DNA of 64,000 nucleotides from the NCBI GenBank assembly GCA_008973525.1, contig WACJ01000113.1:186001-250000 (forward strand). Reading direction: 5' to 3'. Below the pieces are notes generated by a model. That model was not told the DNA's origin. It searched no databases and was given only the letters and a program-made list of their open reading frames with translations. The stretch comes from Stenopsyche tienmushanensis. Lineage: Eukaryota; Arthropoda; Insecta; Trichoptera; Stenopsychidae. Below, one piece after another: positions 48,010-61,848 of the stretch (positions within the stretch are counted from its first letter, which is position 1; each line of letters opens with the position of its first letter). Made by a program: the position numbers and the translations under genes.

Positions 48010-51000
48010 ATGATATTCGTATATCGTCATGCATATTGTCATATCTTGAACGTAATTTGTAAGACGATATTGTACTGGTAATATTCTTGTGTAATAAAGG
48101 AGACAATTCGCATTTGTATAAACGGTCTGTGCAAATATTAGCGCTCGAGAAAAAAACGGGGGTAAATATTTCCTAAGGAAATATTAATATTTTTGATATA
48201 ATATTTTTTTGGCAAAATTACTTCGTACCCTTCGAAGGAATCAAATTTCAATTGACTGTGGACATCTTTGAATTTAATTAATCCTACTGCCCAGTACTTG
48301 ATTTGTAAAAGATAATGTTACCAGATCATGAAATAACCTATGACTTCTCCATTATCAATATTGATTCAAGATGTCTACTCTTGTGTACTCAAAAAGTCTA
48401 CGAGCATTACTATCAATAATGATGACAATTATATCAATAGTATATGTGATTTTATTCGAGTGCTTCTTATCGCAAACGGGTATCCTTTTTATGTAAATAT
48501 TGGCAAAGATTTAAGTTGTACGTACTTCGTATGGAGTATTTACTTAAAACACACGATAAAAGTATTTTTTATGACTTATATCTAAAATATTAATAATTCA
48601 ACTTATACTACCACATTTTTTTAAATAATTGGATCTAGAAAACCTCGGAGAATCATACAGTAACTATGTTTATTTTTCCAGATTCATTTATGACTGCTTT
48701 TGGAATGTTCTGCAAAGTAACAGCGATCTGTATTTTTACGAGCCTTCTTAGAATGGGAGTAATTTGGGATACATTAAAATATATGCGTCTTACTCATAAA
48801 GGGTTGTTTTGTAATCAATTTTCGAGCTTCAACAGTTGAACTTTTATTGAAATTTAAAAAAAATGCTAATAAGAAGTCTAGACCAATTTATGTTTGGAAA
48901 AACTCAATTCGATGCGAATAAGACTTATTTACGATTGTATATTTTTATTCGGGGGTCCTATTATGCTTAATCTGGTGTAGAATTAGCTATAATATGGGTT
49001 ATTTTACTCGATAATTTATATTATAATAAGATGACAATATTTATTCAATCAAAAAATGACGAGAATGTTTGATCTTAATTTTATTTAGTAAACTTTCTTG
49101 TAAGTAAATCAATATTGTCCATTGTACGACCACACGAATGTACGACGTTAATGCTTTATAAGGCTGCTAGATTCATTAAATATTCGCGTTTTTTAAATTA
49201 ATAATTTAGATTATTTATGTGAAGATTTTTATGTTAATGATTCATAAAAATTACAATGAATTTATTATTACAATACCTTTATGGGTTTGATGATTTACGT
49301 TGATCAAAAATTATAAATTCAAAATACTCCTACTTATTATCTTGTTAAAGCATGCTGTCGACGACATGATTTTAGGTAGCACTATTTTAGGAAATTCGGG
49401 AAGTTATCAAATTTTTATGATTCCAATTTTTACAATCATCCTTTATCCAGAAAAATGTGTGCCATAGTTATTAGATATAATTTATTTTTATGCTAATAAT
49501 TTACTTTTAGACTTTCCCTTCAATGAAATACGCCCTAAACATATACAATATGTTCATAAATCAATATTTATTCTGTATATAAATTACACCTTTGATTACT
49601 TACTTAAATGAAAAATAGAACATTAATATTTAAATGTTTAATAGAGCTAAAAAACTAAGGATATAAATACTGAAATTTTGCTTATTGTAATATTATTTTG
49701 GTGATATTTCACAAATTTATAAATGTATGAGGACACCTATTATGCATTCTGTATGAAAAATGGGTCAACATGTTTCTAATTTTTCAAAATGGTGACAAAA
49801 AATTGCTGTATGTTGTTTCGTAGAGTGTCAGTATATGAATTCTGAAAATAATTTTTAGGTCACATATTTCGAAAACTCCTATAATTATATTCACAGTAGG
49901 TTTCTGCAGATGTTACCAGAGCTGTTCATTTTGTTTTGCACTGCAATGACACGCATTGCATTCTATTATTTAGCGAGTCTTTGTGCGCTCAAGTCAAAGT
50001 TTTCGAATTGAAAATTAAACAATGAGCATCCAATATTGACTTTGAGTGCATGCAGAAGTTTGTTATAAGTTTAATGAAGTTTTTGCATTGAAACGAACGC
50101 ATTGCGCCTTTTCATGTCAGCATTCCTTTATTGTCACCGGAATCGTTCCGCTTTTGGGCAATTTTGTTAAGTCTTCGGGATAAATGGCGGGATAAGGAGT
50201 GATCTCAATGACCGTTCTAAGAATGGATTTTAAGTGGTTTGAAGTTAAAACGATTCCCTTATCTCTATTTATTCCGCAAAGTGAGACGTTCTGAGGCTGA
50301 GTTTACCAGATAACGGCTATCCCAATTTGAACCTTTCTTCTACATGGCTGCCTTATCACAGGTCCACGCTTATTGGGAGGCTGCTATGAATGATTATTTG
50401 CTCTTCCAGTCTTATTACGTTTTTCTTCAATAAGAAGGTAATCGTGTGCATTCCATAACCGGAACAGAAATATTCCATGCGCGATTAGTTTCAACTGTAG
50501 AATTTTTCCTAAGAAATATTGGGAGTAAATCGAGCAATCGATGCGAACGAAGGTGTTACAAGACGATTCCTCTGCATGTGATTTAGAATCCTCGTTTGAA
50601 ATGAATAGGGCAATATGTTTTCATTGAATTATCATATCGAAGACCGTAATGAAATATTTTAACATAAGTACATACGTGAACCACATAGGTCATATATCAC
50701 CGATGAATTCAATTGGCAATGAAATACTTTACGTTTTCGTTGATTGCTGCTATCACGACCGATATTTACGTTCGAACAAACTTATTGTCTCATTAACAAG
50801 GCAAACTTTGACACCAAGCACGACAATATAGACAGTTTTGAGATAATATTGGCACTGCTTCATTTATGGTAGCTGTGGTCAACTGTTGGGAGCAATGTTA
50901 CTGAGGATATCATTGGGGTCATTAAGTCCTATGCATATATCATGTTTCCTATACACATTTGCATAAAACGATTTATCATATTTATGGCTTTCCCCTCATA

Positions 51001-52590
51001 AATTGCAATATATTCTGCAATACGTAATTATGGATCAGATATTCAAAAAATACGGGCACATCGCTTTTACAAAATTATCATAAACGCGACATGAAATTTG
51101 CGAAACAAATATTTTCACCCCTAAAATTCATAAATCATCCCTGGTGGGCATTATAATTAAATATTCATGGAAGAATGAGTATTATTACGTTTTTAAATTC
51201 ATTTTGTACATTTCATTTAAAACCTCACATCGGATGTAAGCAATATTATCTACTTGATATATCAGGTAAGCTTGTCTTTCCGACAGGTAATTTAAGAGGC
51301 CAAAATAATAAACGACCTCGATCATACTGCGTTTGCAGTCACGTAACACTTAAACGATTTTTTTCACCAACGTCTTCTATTTTTGCTTTATTTTGTGCGT
51401 TTTATGATAAATTTGTTTGCTTTGAAAATTCCACCAAATGTATTTTTTTCAATCTAAAGTCTATCGCCATTTAGAAAAAAATATTATAATTAGCACTACG
51501 AGTATGAAAGCATCCTTGACATCTTGCAGTTTTTTTTAAAGTGTCAAAATGAAACACTGTATACAAAACCAGAGTTTCGAATCGTTATTTTCATTTAGGT
51601 TTTGGTTACCTTGCTAATATTTATATCAGCTCGGTTACGGTTTTCGTTCCGGTTCGAAGCCACGTACAAACAATATGGCAAGAGCTTCTCATTTGATTAT
51701 AACTTGCTTTTATCGACCTAACAGCCATACGGTTTGTTGATATCAAATGTTTGAGTGGTCTCCGAATATCTACTCATGTGTGTTTGCTATACTATTGTTT
51801 TCTTAATTTTGGTTACATAGCTATGTTAATTCAAAGCAAAAGCTGGAAGGTTGTCAGAAATTGGTAAACCAGATTTGTGACACTACCAAGAAAATGAAAA
51901 ATAATTTTACGGGGGGATGAATTCATAAAAATGTGTACTTTGATGAATGTAGAAATATAGTGTAAACGTTCTTGTAAGTACTATCTAGCCCTTATTCCGC
52001 CCATTATAGATTTTTAGTCAATCTCCCCATCCCTCCATCCATTTTTATGAACAGCTATATATCAACTTTGATGGTTGTACGCAATCGCAATTTAGTGCCT
52101 TTCCGTAGAAGTTTATTTGCCTAGGTAGTTCTGAGGATCTTCATATGAGATATTATTTAAAAGAACAGTTTGGACTGCTATAGTAGGTATTTACTTGCCG
52201 TAGAGTTTTTGAGAGATGTCGGTTTTATGCATTATGGATAGCGATACTACCTTCTGACAGATATTTTATTAAGGAGTTGCCTTCTCTCGCTAGAAGAAGT
52301 AGCAGATCATTCCTAGCTGAACTGTATTTTTTCTTAAGGGTTGGCATTTATTTAATTTGGTTCTAAAACCGTCATTACAATATGAAATTGTATGTAATAG
52401 ATCCTGTCACAAATCTATTTTTCATTACTTCAGTCTAAGTACCTTTTATCTGGAACGTTGCTACAGTAGTTAACTCTAAGAAGTCATTCACTCATCCGCA
52501 ACCTAAACACTCGTTTGCTAGTGCGTTTTGTTATAAAATTTATATTGGAACCTTACAAGATCCCTTTTAACCGTTTTTCTCCATATAATA
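48010..52590. other. Long A+T-rich non-coding stretch
   Basis: No gene, RNA or repeat supported. The block at 50140-50400 is GC-richer but has no open frame with a motif. Open frames at 48340-48585 and 51175-51474 (+) lack coding signals. Confidence 0.4.
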
Positions 52591-52591
52591 A

Positions 52592-52756
52592 CCTTTTCTT
52601 GACCATGATGTGTTTACTACAATTCGACTTTAATAATGGGAATACCGATATGAAATATAATAGATACGAGGTTCATATTTTTTTAGAATTTAATATGGTG
52701 TACCAAATACATATCATGGTATCGCGCGGGTGTTTTTTAGCACGACAAGGGAATGG
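52592..52756. mobile_element. Small TTAA-flanked MITE, copy at 52.6 kb
   Basis: The left end is CCTTTTCTTGACCATGATGT. The right end reverse-complemented is CCATTCCCTTGTCGTGCTAA. The right flank is TTAA (52757-52760) and the left flank is ATAA. The interior, CTACAATTCGACTTTAATAA, ATACCGATATGAAATATAAT and GGTGTACCAAATACATATCA, is shared with 24644-24773, 56006-56117 and the embedded copies at 19.2, 27.2 and 54.3 kb. Confidence 0.65.
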
Positions 52757-52759
52757 TTA

Positions 52760-54237
52760 AGCCATTAAGCGTCCAGTAAACCTTATTTCATGCAATGACA
52801 ATGATTCGAGGCTAAAATACTATTGATATGATATCCAGCCAATGCTAATTGAGGATGAACAAATGAGGCTCATACGGAAATGATACGACAACTTTATCGA
52901 TCTGCATAATATATCTCATTGCAATAAGAATACATTTTATATTAACTCGTCAAGCAAATGAATGTGTAATTAGCGTTTAAATGTCTCTGTTTGTCATTCT
53001 GGCTTATCTGAAATGACAAATGTTTTTAAACTAAATTATGTTATTAATGATTGAAAACTAATCGTTTATTGTGATGTATGTTTCCTTTTATTATCAAAAA
53101 GATCCTGTGTTAAATGTTTGTAAATTTGGTTTGCTTTTTGTTTTGAAAGCTCATGCAGATATTGCATTCAATAAATTGTAAGGATTGGCGTACAGAAATT
53201 ACATTGTCGTAACAAGTTGTCCGTTTTACCATAATCCTTTTTCTTTATCGGTCAACTATACAGTTGACCGCTATTAGCATCACCATTATTTATATTCAGA
53301 CCAACACAAGGGTTGCAACCCCCGGCTTCTGGCACGAAATGCTTCGTCCATTATTTTAGGCCACGTACCCAATATATAATATATAAAAATGTATATAGTG
53401 CCAGGAGAGTGAAGTTGTATGTCAACCCATTTGTATTTGTATAGCAAAGCCGCCGCTCGCATTCCATCCCGATCTACCTGCTGTTCTTACCTTGGTCTCC
53501 ACACAAAACACCACAATGAAGATGCTCCATTATCAATCGTCCAGACTCTTTCAGGCCTTCCTACTCAGGGGTAATCAAAATGTGGCCGCAGGCAAATCGG
53601 TCCAACCTTTGATTGCAGACCTCCACGTAGCATAAGAAAAGGATTTTTAATAGTTCTGCGATTCACGACATAATCAACCTTCGCTTGAATCATGACAATA
53701 AAACAAAGAGAAATAACGACAGGAAGCTTCTAAATTTAAGAATGTTTGACATTCTTCGTCAAGGTAATGCTAGAATTATCCATTTTGAGATAGTCTAAAA
53801 TGATAATTATTGCAATTTGACAAATTTAACGATATGATATCGTGAATTTTTCAAAGTACTTACTTTTAAACCTGCTCGATATTTATAGTACTTCGCTTTC
53901 AACACAATGAGAGTTTGCAATTTATTTCAGAGTTTATGTGTGGCCTTTGGTGACCATTCTTCCTCGAATGTCATCATTAAGAAAGTACATTAATCAAACA
54001 TTGTCCTCGCGAGGCAAAACGGAAGACAGGACCTCAGATAGGATAATACTCAATCCCTTGAAAGAACACCATCTCAGCCTGAACAATGTTCGTTAAAATA
54101 ATACTTTTTTTCAAATTCAAAATTTTAAGGTACTTCATTCTAGGTTTTTAATTTTACCGGACTTTATGAAATCATGATAATATCGTTTGTAAGATTCAGA
54201 TTTAATGGAATCAAATGATGACATATATGTTTTTAAC
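52760..54237. other. Non-coding stretch with a short perfect palindrome
   Basis: A perfect 9-bp inverted repeat with a 4-base loop (CGGTCAACT-ATAC-AGTTGACCG) is at 53249-53270. The block at 53400-53640 is GC-richer and contains a minus-strand donor-like CCAAG|GTAAGA near 53500, but no convincing exon. Confidence 0.4.
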
Positions 54238-54556
54238 AAATTGGCGAGCTTAGGTGACGCCTAGGGGCAGTAACTGTCTAATCTATGTATATATATTTAC
54301 AGTACATATATGATTTTCAAATTGTTATATTATCCTTGCCCTACCGGTGATGTATTTACTACACCTCGACTCTAATAATGGGAATATCGATATGAAATAT
54401 AAAAGATACGGGGTTCAGAATTTATGTATTCCTCCGTAATATAATTACAAATCACATCAAAGTGTTATAGTATATAAGTATTCATCTGCAGCGACGGAAA
54501 TAAATAATTTGTCGGGAAATCGAGAATTTTGCGAGTTTTAGTCCGTGTCTCAACAG
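54238..54556 (+). mobile_element. hAT-like relic, copy 3 (inverted)
   Basis: This copy is in the opposite orientation to copies at 18950-19538 and 26876-27493. Shared blocks include TTGGCGAGCTTAGGTGACGC, GTGATGTATTTACTACACCT, CGATATGAAATATAAAAGAT, and TTGTCGGGAAATCGAGAATT near the end. It stops just before the hATC-coding part and lacks termini. Confidence 0.65.
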
Positions 54557-54559
54557 ATT

Positions 54560-56005
54560 CAGACGCAGATAGTGCGTCTTATGGCTAAACAAATGGCAAT
54601 TGATCATTGTCGTCGAAGGTATGAAAATCTGGTTCTTGCTTTTCAACATCATAAATCTTTGCATTCGAAGGCCATCAGCATTAATAAGCCGTACATTGAC
54701 TATTGATTCCTTCTAATGAGATGGCAAACAGATCACCCACCACTCTCTGGCTATTTATTTTTAATCCAAAATCACGTTAGGTGAAATTTTATCGTAACTA
54801 ATTTAGCGACCAATGTTTATCCAACGCGACACAAAATCGGTGAACTGATGCGATAAAAGCCACAGAATCGCAATGCTCTGTCCAAATTTAATGAACCATT
54901 ACTAAATCGTTAAAGCACATCACAGAGTTCACTTGCTGTAATATGTTCTGATGTGGGTTACGTCATTTTTAACTCTTGATATGTGTGCCGTGTGACGTAA
55001 CTGCGGATACTTTTTGGCGCAACATTTACAAGCAAAAAACTATTTTTATCATCCGAAAAGTATTTTGGGCCGAACTCGCGACGCCAATAGAATGCAAATA
55101 ATTGGCGATTCAACCTTTTGTGCATCCTCGATCCAATAAAAGCCTAATCTGTGTCAAGGCGCATTCTACCTCCAGCCGAGAATAATGGAAGAATGCAAAG
55201 TTGCGGATTCAATGGTCTTTATGTGTGCCACTTAGTGGCTTCCTAGTTTGATTCTAAACACAGATAAATTATGGTGATGTCATAACTAAGCGTTTGGTCG
55301 TCGAGAATTTTGGTTTCTATAAGGATTTCGGTTATATATAATCTGTCAAAAGTACCACGAAACTTGAACTGTTGGGCCGATCTCTTGGCCCGAAATGTAA
55401 AACTATGTAAATCACAATTTAAAGACAAATATTTGTCTGCTTCTGTTTTTGGTAGGAAGGACAATTTGGAGTTTGGTTTTGGGAGGTGTAATTAGCATTT
55501 GGGCGATATAGATTTTGAAGAACATTTTCTTCATTTAAAATGCTTCCTTATACAGTCTATTATCATTAGTGTTTCTTTTATTTACGATAGATAGGCTATA
55601 AAGTGATAAAAAATGTTCACAACAAGTTAAACTCACTATATTTAAAATGTATATATATATTTCTTTCAACAACTCTTTGTGGTCCTATTTATTTTAAATT
55701 TTGATTGAACACTGATCATGTTCCATGAGCCCATCGCTGTCATCTCAGAGGCATATTAACTTCGTCACAGTTACCTTGTGCAACTTGCTGCGAGCGTATT
55801 TCGAAGCGAAGAGCTTCTCTAAGGGTCGAACGCCCCCGACAAAGGGCTGTGCCCTTCAGACACACTATCAGTAAACGACGGAACTCTTTACCTCCAAAGT
55901 GGGGGTGGGCTGTTCTTTATCTGCAGCAACTTTACATTTTTCATAAGGCGTTGAAAAGGAGGAATTCAAAAGAGAGTGAAACAATTTAAACATTATATGT
56001 TTTAA
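54560..56005. other. Non-coding stretch
   Basis: No feature supported. GC-richer blocks at 54950-55240 and 55780-55910 have no coding motif. Confidence 0.4.
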
Positions 56006-56117
56006 CTTTTCCTTTACTATGGTGTATTTACTACACTGAGTCGACTTGTAGTAAAGTTGTGATAATGGGAATATTTACAACATGGTGTACTAAATCCGTA
56101 GCATCGCAATGGAAAGG
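56006..56117. mobile_element. Small TTAA-flanked MITE, copy at 56.0 kb
   Basis: TTAA lies on both sides (56002-56005 and 56118-56121). The left end is CTTTTCCTTTACTATGGTGT, and the right end reverse-complemented is CCTTTCCATTGCGATGCTAC. This 112-bp copy has the best-preserved flanks of the family. There is no coding. Confidence 0.7.
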
Positions 56118-56121
56118 TTAA

Positions 56122-58886
56122 TAATGTAATTTATTTGCCATTTCAATGATATCGGCAACGATCACGCAACACGAGACTCTCAATGCGAGACGGAGTGTAG
56201 CTTCATATAATGATTCAAAAAATAGTGGGCGAACCGGGTTAGGTTTGACCCGCAATAACATAATCACCCTTTGGGGTGGTTGTGGACACTTGAAATGAAA
56301 TAGGATTCGCCGAACGCCGACCTACAACCCTTCGGTTCTACTCCTATACTAACGCATAACTTCCAATGCGCGTAAAGCCAGAAAAACATTTAAACGAGCT
56401 ACTTTAATATTTAACGTCAAAAATTAATTAAAAAATGTATCGCAAATTTCGCTATTTTTCTGATGATGCAACACAATATCTCGCTCGTTCCAATCAAATC
56501 ATGTTTGATAGGCTTAAATATATAAATATCCCATGTGATGCTGCGAATCGCATAATTAATTCGCAAGGAAGAGCAAGATATCTCCATCCTTCAATGATGT
56601 TGATATATTAAAACCAATCTCATTTGATCCCAAAATACTCTCCGTCTGATCTAATTATTAGAGTGCCGCCATGTATCCGATGAATTTGCTATTGAATTTT
56701 TAATAAACATAATTACAGGAGGAGAGCTTGTAGGATTCCACTCAGAAAATGGATGCAAGTATTGAGTGACAGAATTGACTTCGCCCTGTATAGAGTGACG
56801 TATCGATCGTATATTATTTCCACGCTACAAACGTGTTTAAACGTTTAAATAGTATAAGCAAATATTGCAAAATATTCCAATTCAAATTTACTTTTCTAAA
56901 TGTGATGCTATGAAAATAGAAGCAGCGGAAAATTAATATAAGTTTTATATCAATTTTTTTACCCTTGGTATGAGATTTAATATGATGACTATTCTCTTTC
57001 CCGATGCTTGTTCTATGTATGTATTGAGACATAGGATCTTCTTATTCATTCAGTTCTTCATCATAATTAAATTTTTTATGTACAATTATTTTCATATATT
57101 ATTTCCTATAGATTTCAATTATACTAATTAAGGACATTAATATAACAATAGTATTTGTATAGATATGAAAATTTAAAAACACATTTAGAGGATCTTGTAA
57201 GGACGAAAGAATAATATAGTGTAGACCAAAGAGTTATATTTAAACAGGTGCTTCGTTTGATTACTCAAGAATAAAAATAATAAAAACTTCAAGAAAATTG
57301 AGCTGTATGTGGTTCGATAGTCGATACTGTTAGCAATATTGCCTGTCATGTAGTCGTTGTTTGTTCGACAAACAAGCTAGTCGTAAAAATGGCTTGAAGA
57401 GCAATTGTTAACTCTTTTAGAGGCCATTTCTTTTTATTTCGTGCAATGGTATTGGTTTGGCTGCATTCGTATTTCTAATCAATATTCACTAAAAAATATT
57501 GCACAAAGATCATGTTCATTTCAAGGTCTAGTTATTTGAATAAATTAGTATTGACACGAAATAAATTACATTCAACTGCTGTAATTGAAAGATCACAATG
57601 CAGTTTCCTTATACGACGCAATAATGCAGTTGTTGAGGAAATTATAGCTATTTGTTATTTTTATGATGGAGGTACAAATGTTTTCGGTTTGTAACCCTCG
57701 ACCTGCTTTATGATGGGTGGACGCCCTAATTTTTACATGCATTTTAGCTGCATAATAAATCATGCGGCACCCTTATTGAATTCTAGAGTCACCTTTCTTA
57801 GAAATGGACTACCCTTATGGAATGTCGACTGCGTGCTGTGATATCTACATCTAGACAATAATATATATTTGTTCCCCCTTTTGAATTAGCCTTAATCCTT
57901 TTTTAACGAACGTATCGGTAGGAATTTCTATTAAAAAACGTATTTTTGAAGTGAATTATTAAAATTGCGTGTATTATTTATGAAATATTTTTGTACCCAG
58001 TTTGATCTCATACTACTCAGAGAGGGATTAAACTCTAAAGCGCTGGAACATCTTAGGTATAATCCCGACTTATTGCTATGATTACTTTAAAGTGGACTCT
58101 TTTCCATTCAATTTTATACGAAATAAAGAAACTTCCTTGATGCTGAAGCACGCCCCTGCAACACTTATCTGGGCAAAAGCAACTCTTCTCTCAAGTAAAG
58201 ATTTCTTAGTTCGGCCTTTTCTCCTTTATTTTATTTTTCTTGCATTGTCGAATCAAGTGATTGTCATGTCTCCATGAAAGACGTAAGCTAATCCTGCGTC
58301 TTTCATATAATCATCGCTTGCGTTGGATGATTTTTTTGGCTTTTCCGGGACCATAGAATTTCACGAATGAAAACCAAATCTTAATGCGCACACGGTGAAC
58401 AATTGAGCGTCCACGAATTAAATGTATATCTTTTGTCGGATGAATAAATCCTGTCGGATCTTCCCTTTTCTCTTTATATCATCTCTTTCGAAAGTCTAAC
58501 GGTGCCTAATTAGTTTTTATGCCCTTCCATTTTCGTCATCATTTCTCTATTTCTCTATATATCTATTTTTTTCATTTACTTTGAGGTGTATTTTTAGCGA
58601 TTTCTCCCCCATATTTTCGACCTTGGCTATATCGGGAACGTAAGGATTGCTTTGAAAGCTGACGACGACGATGGTTGTCATATTTGATCCGACATTAAAT
58701 TTAGAAAATCAACTTCCAAATCAGTGTTTCCGCAACAATTTTAGATGTGCGAACAATATTATGCTATAAACGATCTATTATGAATCTTCTTTACATCAGC
58801 ATTTTAATGTTTTTTAATGTATGAGACGATATACTTTTATCTGCAATACAATTTTAATTTTATTTTATCATTTTTAAAAGAATATA
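56122..58886. other. Non-coding stretch
   Basis: No feature supported. A GC-richer block at 56220-56345 has no open frame. Confidence 0.4.
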
Positions 58887-58888
58887 TA

Positions 58889-59455
58889 CAGAGTATTTTG
58901 CATATAGACTGATAATTTGCATATAGACTGATATTGGCGGGGGGGGGGGGGGGTTTTGAACATGGAGATCATAGAAAGCTCCGGGGATGCATTTCTCCCC
59001 ATAGTTTACACAAAAAGCCCTAAATGCCTTAAAATATGAAGGAATGGCCACAAGGTTTGTGTGTCCAACCGGTCCGCTTTTCAGATCGCTGACACTTTTC
59101 CAACGATATGCTACTTGTCATACAAATCATTTAATAAGTCGTTGAACTTGAAGCGATACCAGTTTGCCAGGGTCAGGGTAGAAAAAAACCCTTTATGTTA
59201 AAGATGTTTTTATTAAATTTATTTACAAAATTTGTTCAAATTGGCCACCTCTGCTTCGTATGCACGACCAACATCTTTTCCTTATTTATTTTTGTAAAGG
59301 CGGTGATTATTCTTTCATTTAGGATTTCTTTTGTGGGCACCTCTGTTGTGTAAATTAATTCTAAATCCTAGGACATAGGGCCTATGTGTGAAATATAGCA
59401 GAAGACTTCCCTAACCCCCAAAAAAATTTTGCCCCTCCATGTGCAAAAAACCCTG
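58889..59455 (-). mobile_element. Tc1/mariner-group element with TIRs and TA duplication
   Basis: The left end is CAGAGTATTTTGCATATAGA, and the right end reverse-complemented is CAGGGTTTTTTGCACATGGA. TA flanks both (58887-58888 and 59456-59457). On the minus strand the transposase C-terminus is visible at about 59320-59213: ERIITAFTKINKEKM followed, after a shift, by RGGQFEQIL and a stop, matching the 'NGGHFEHL-stop' ending of DD37-type IS630-Tc1-mariner transposases. A run of 16 or more G at 58938 and an 18-bp local duplication (TTGCATATAGACTGATA) sit near the left end. The rest of the coding region is deleted. Confidence 0.75.
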
Positions 59456-59457
59456 TA

Positions 59458-61752
59458 TATCCACAGATCAAATGTTTCCAATTGAACAACCATATAATAG
59501 TTGATTTTAAATATGTTAATATATTTATTGAGTCCGAGTCGACAATGAGTCGGAATATAATTATCCAAAGTAAGTAACGCAACAAATTATAAAATTTAAT
59601 AAACAAATAAATATTACATCACTTTGCGATAGTTTCGCGATAAATCTATGTATAATCGAAAAGCTTTATATTTTATCATCGATTAAATATCATCATAAAT
59701 TCTTTCAAATTAGTGCTAGACGTTCACTTACAAAATTCTTCTCATACGAATCGTTTCATTAGTTCGGAATGTTTCATTTGAATTGGCGCACTTTAAAACG
59801 TCCAATATCGTTGCATCATACCGAATCAATAAACTGGAGTGCCATTATGGCGCTATTGCATTTTTATACCGACATGAAAGTTAAATCAAAACGCTCTGCT
59901 GTGGTGTTGGAGTATATGATTTTGTATTTAATACCCTCACAATATATGGACGCTTTAATAATTTAAATTTCCTCTGCTGGATATTTCTTTCTGGGGGGTC
60001 ATAATCACTTCCTCGAGGACACAGACAAAGAATATAAAAAGGCGGAGTACTCCTAAAAATATTTTACTATTGGGGACTAAAAGGTTTCCTTATCTTAGTA
60101 TAGTCCCCTTTTGCTTTATGTTCTTAGGACTACTTTTATGTTCGAAAGTCTTAAGTTAAATGGGACATTTCGTTTTTGTCCGATGTCCATACGGAAAATA
60201 AATACATATCGAAGTGTGCCTTGTGAGATTGAGGAAAATCGTCGTTATGAACCCGTGGGATTCATTCCTTTTCAAACAAAAAGGATTTTTCGACACAATT
60301 TTTATTGCCCTTTGAACGTACTTATGGCGGAAAAAAATCTCGATGCGTACTCTGTTCGGATTTAACTGTGGAATGCTTTCATACCAAATTTCGTTTTAAT
60401 GCACTCTTCGAATTAGATGTCATTAACTTTAAGTGATTCTTATACGGAATGACATTGAGATGCATAAGTGCACTGAAAGTGTCGCAAGAGATTCTTTTAT
60501 AGTTTTTGAATAGTCTGCTTGAGAGAGGCTTATTGAAGCTATGCAATCCGTTTGCAGAGATGCATGCAATATTCGAAAAAGCAACGTCGTTAAAAATCAT
60601 ATAAAATTGTGTAATACTATTTTTTGTAACCATCAAAATTTTACGTAAAAGAACTTTGATTTTTATTTTAACATCCCAGTATTATCAAATTTGGGCGTTT
60701 TTCTTGATTTGCATGAATCTTCTTATCATAGTACTTCTCAATTTATAATGCATGTCTGTATTTCTTTAATTAATCATCATAAAGCAGACATGTCCAAAAT
60801 TTATTCAATGTATTAAATAAATACGAAAATAACCATTTAAACCCATCGACAGTTCATATTTTTAAATTTTTATAACCAAAACTAATAAAATTCGATATCA
60901 ATCCTAATATTACCTAATGAATTTCTGCAGAGGTTGTTTTAAATACAAAGTTTAAATTGCGTATATTTCAAATTTAGCTCATATAGCTTTGTACTCTTTT
61001 TATAATCTCTTTTGGCATTTAATGTATAGAAATTCAGTTTTCGAACCTGTGCATAAACAATTGCTGATTCATTGAATTATTAACCATATATGGATTAATT
61101 ATACAATTTTCCTCGACTATTATTACAGCCAATTAATTTGATCATTTATTTTTATGCTTCAGTTTAATTAGCATAATTTAAATTGATTTAATAAATCATC
61201 CTGATATATAGAAGTAATTCGGATTGTTAATCAATGCTGCTACGCTCCAACAGTCAAATTAGCTCATTTATATAGCGCCATATTGCATGCCATATCTGGC
61301 GTTTAACATTTTATGAGCTTTTCCACAGACACAACAACAAATACAAAAGGCAGAATTGATCAAATATTTTAATCTAATAATCATATCATTTTTTTACCCA
61401 CGAACATAGCTTACAAAAGTTAATAAATGAAGTCTTTATTCTGTATTTAATGCAATTATTTTTATACATTTTTAAATATCGTTAGTATAATAAGAAATAA
61501 TATTACGCTAATTTCATTGGGGGTCTTAAATTTTTATTCTTATAAAAATAGTGAAAATCATCGGGTGCTTTATTTAAGTATTACTGCTTAGTTAGCTATT
61601 TTATTATCTGTAACAATTAAATTACTTGACGCGTCGTTGAACGACTCTGTTGATTATGTCTCGCACCATCAAAACTTGAATCGTAGTACAGCGGGTTAAT
61701 ATTAGAAGTTATTTCATGTATTAAAATCCCATTATTTCCAAAAAGTGATATC
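59458..61752. other. A+T-rich non-coding stretch
   Basis: No gene supported. The frame at 60111-60365 (+) has no motif. Confidence 0.4.
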
Positions 61753-61767
61753 ATATCATAGTCAGAC

Positions 61768-61848
61768 GTCCTGATTTGGCAGGACATGTATTAAAATTGG
61801 AACGACACAGAGAAGATTAGCACGATCCCTACGCAAGGATGACACATA
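61768..61848 (+). pseudogene. U6 snRNA retropseudogene, 3'-truncated
   Basis: The sequence follows U6 spliceosomal RNA from its 5' stem-loop (GTCCTGATTTGGCAGGAC), through AAAATTGGAACGACACAGAG with the intact ACAGAGA box, GATTAGC, and CTACGCAAGGATGACAC, and stops about 28 bases short of the normal 3' end. It is flanked by imperfect 15-bp direct repeats, ATATCATAGTCAGAC (61753-61767) and ATATCATAGCCAGAA (61849-61863), 13 of 15 identical. No TATA box lies about 25-30 bases upstream and no T-run follows. This fits a LINE-mobilised retrocopy and not an active gene. Confidence 0.88.

Noticed and set aside
51600..51670. GGTTCGAAGCC box-B-like sequence, possible tRNA gene
   Set aside because: No box A at the right distance and no cloverleaf can be drawn.
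53249..53270. Perfect 9-bp palindrome with ATAC loop as an operator or terminator
   Set aside because: Short palindromes of this size occur by chance and eukaryotic context gives no function to assign.
53400..53640. Minus-strand donor-like CCAAG|GTAAGA after a short ATG frame
   Set aside because: The upstream frame is only a dozen codons and there is no promoter or acceptor. Too weak to call an exon.
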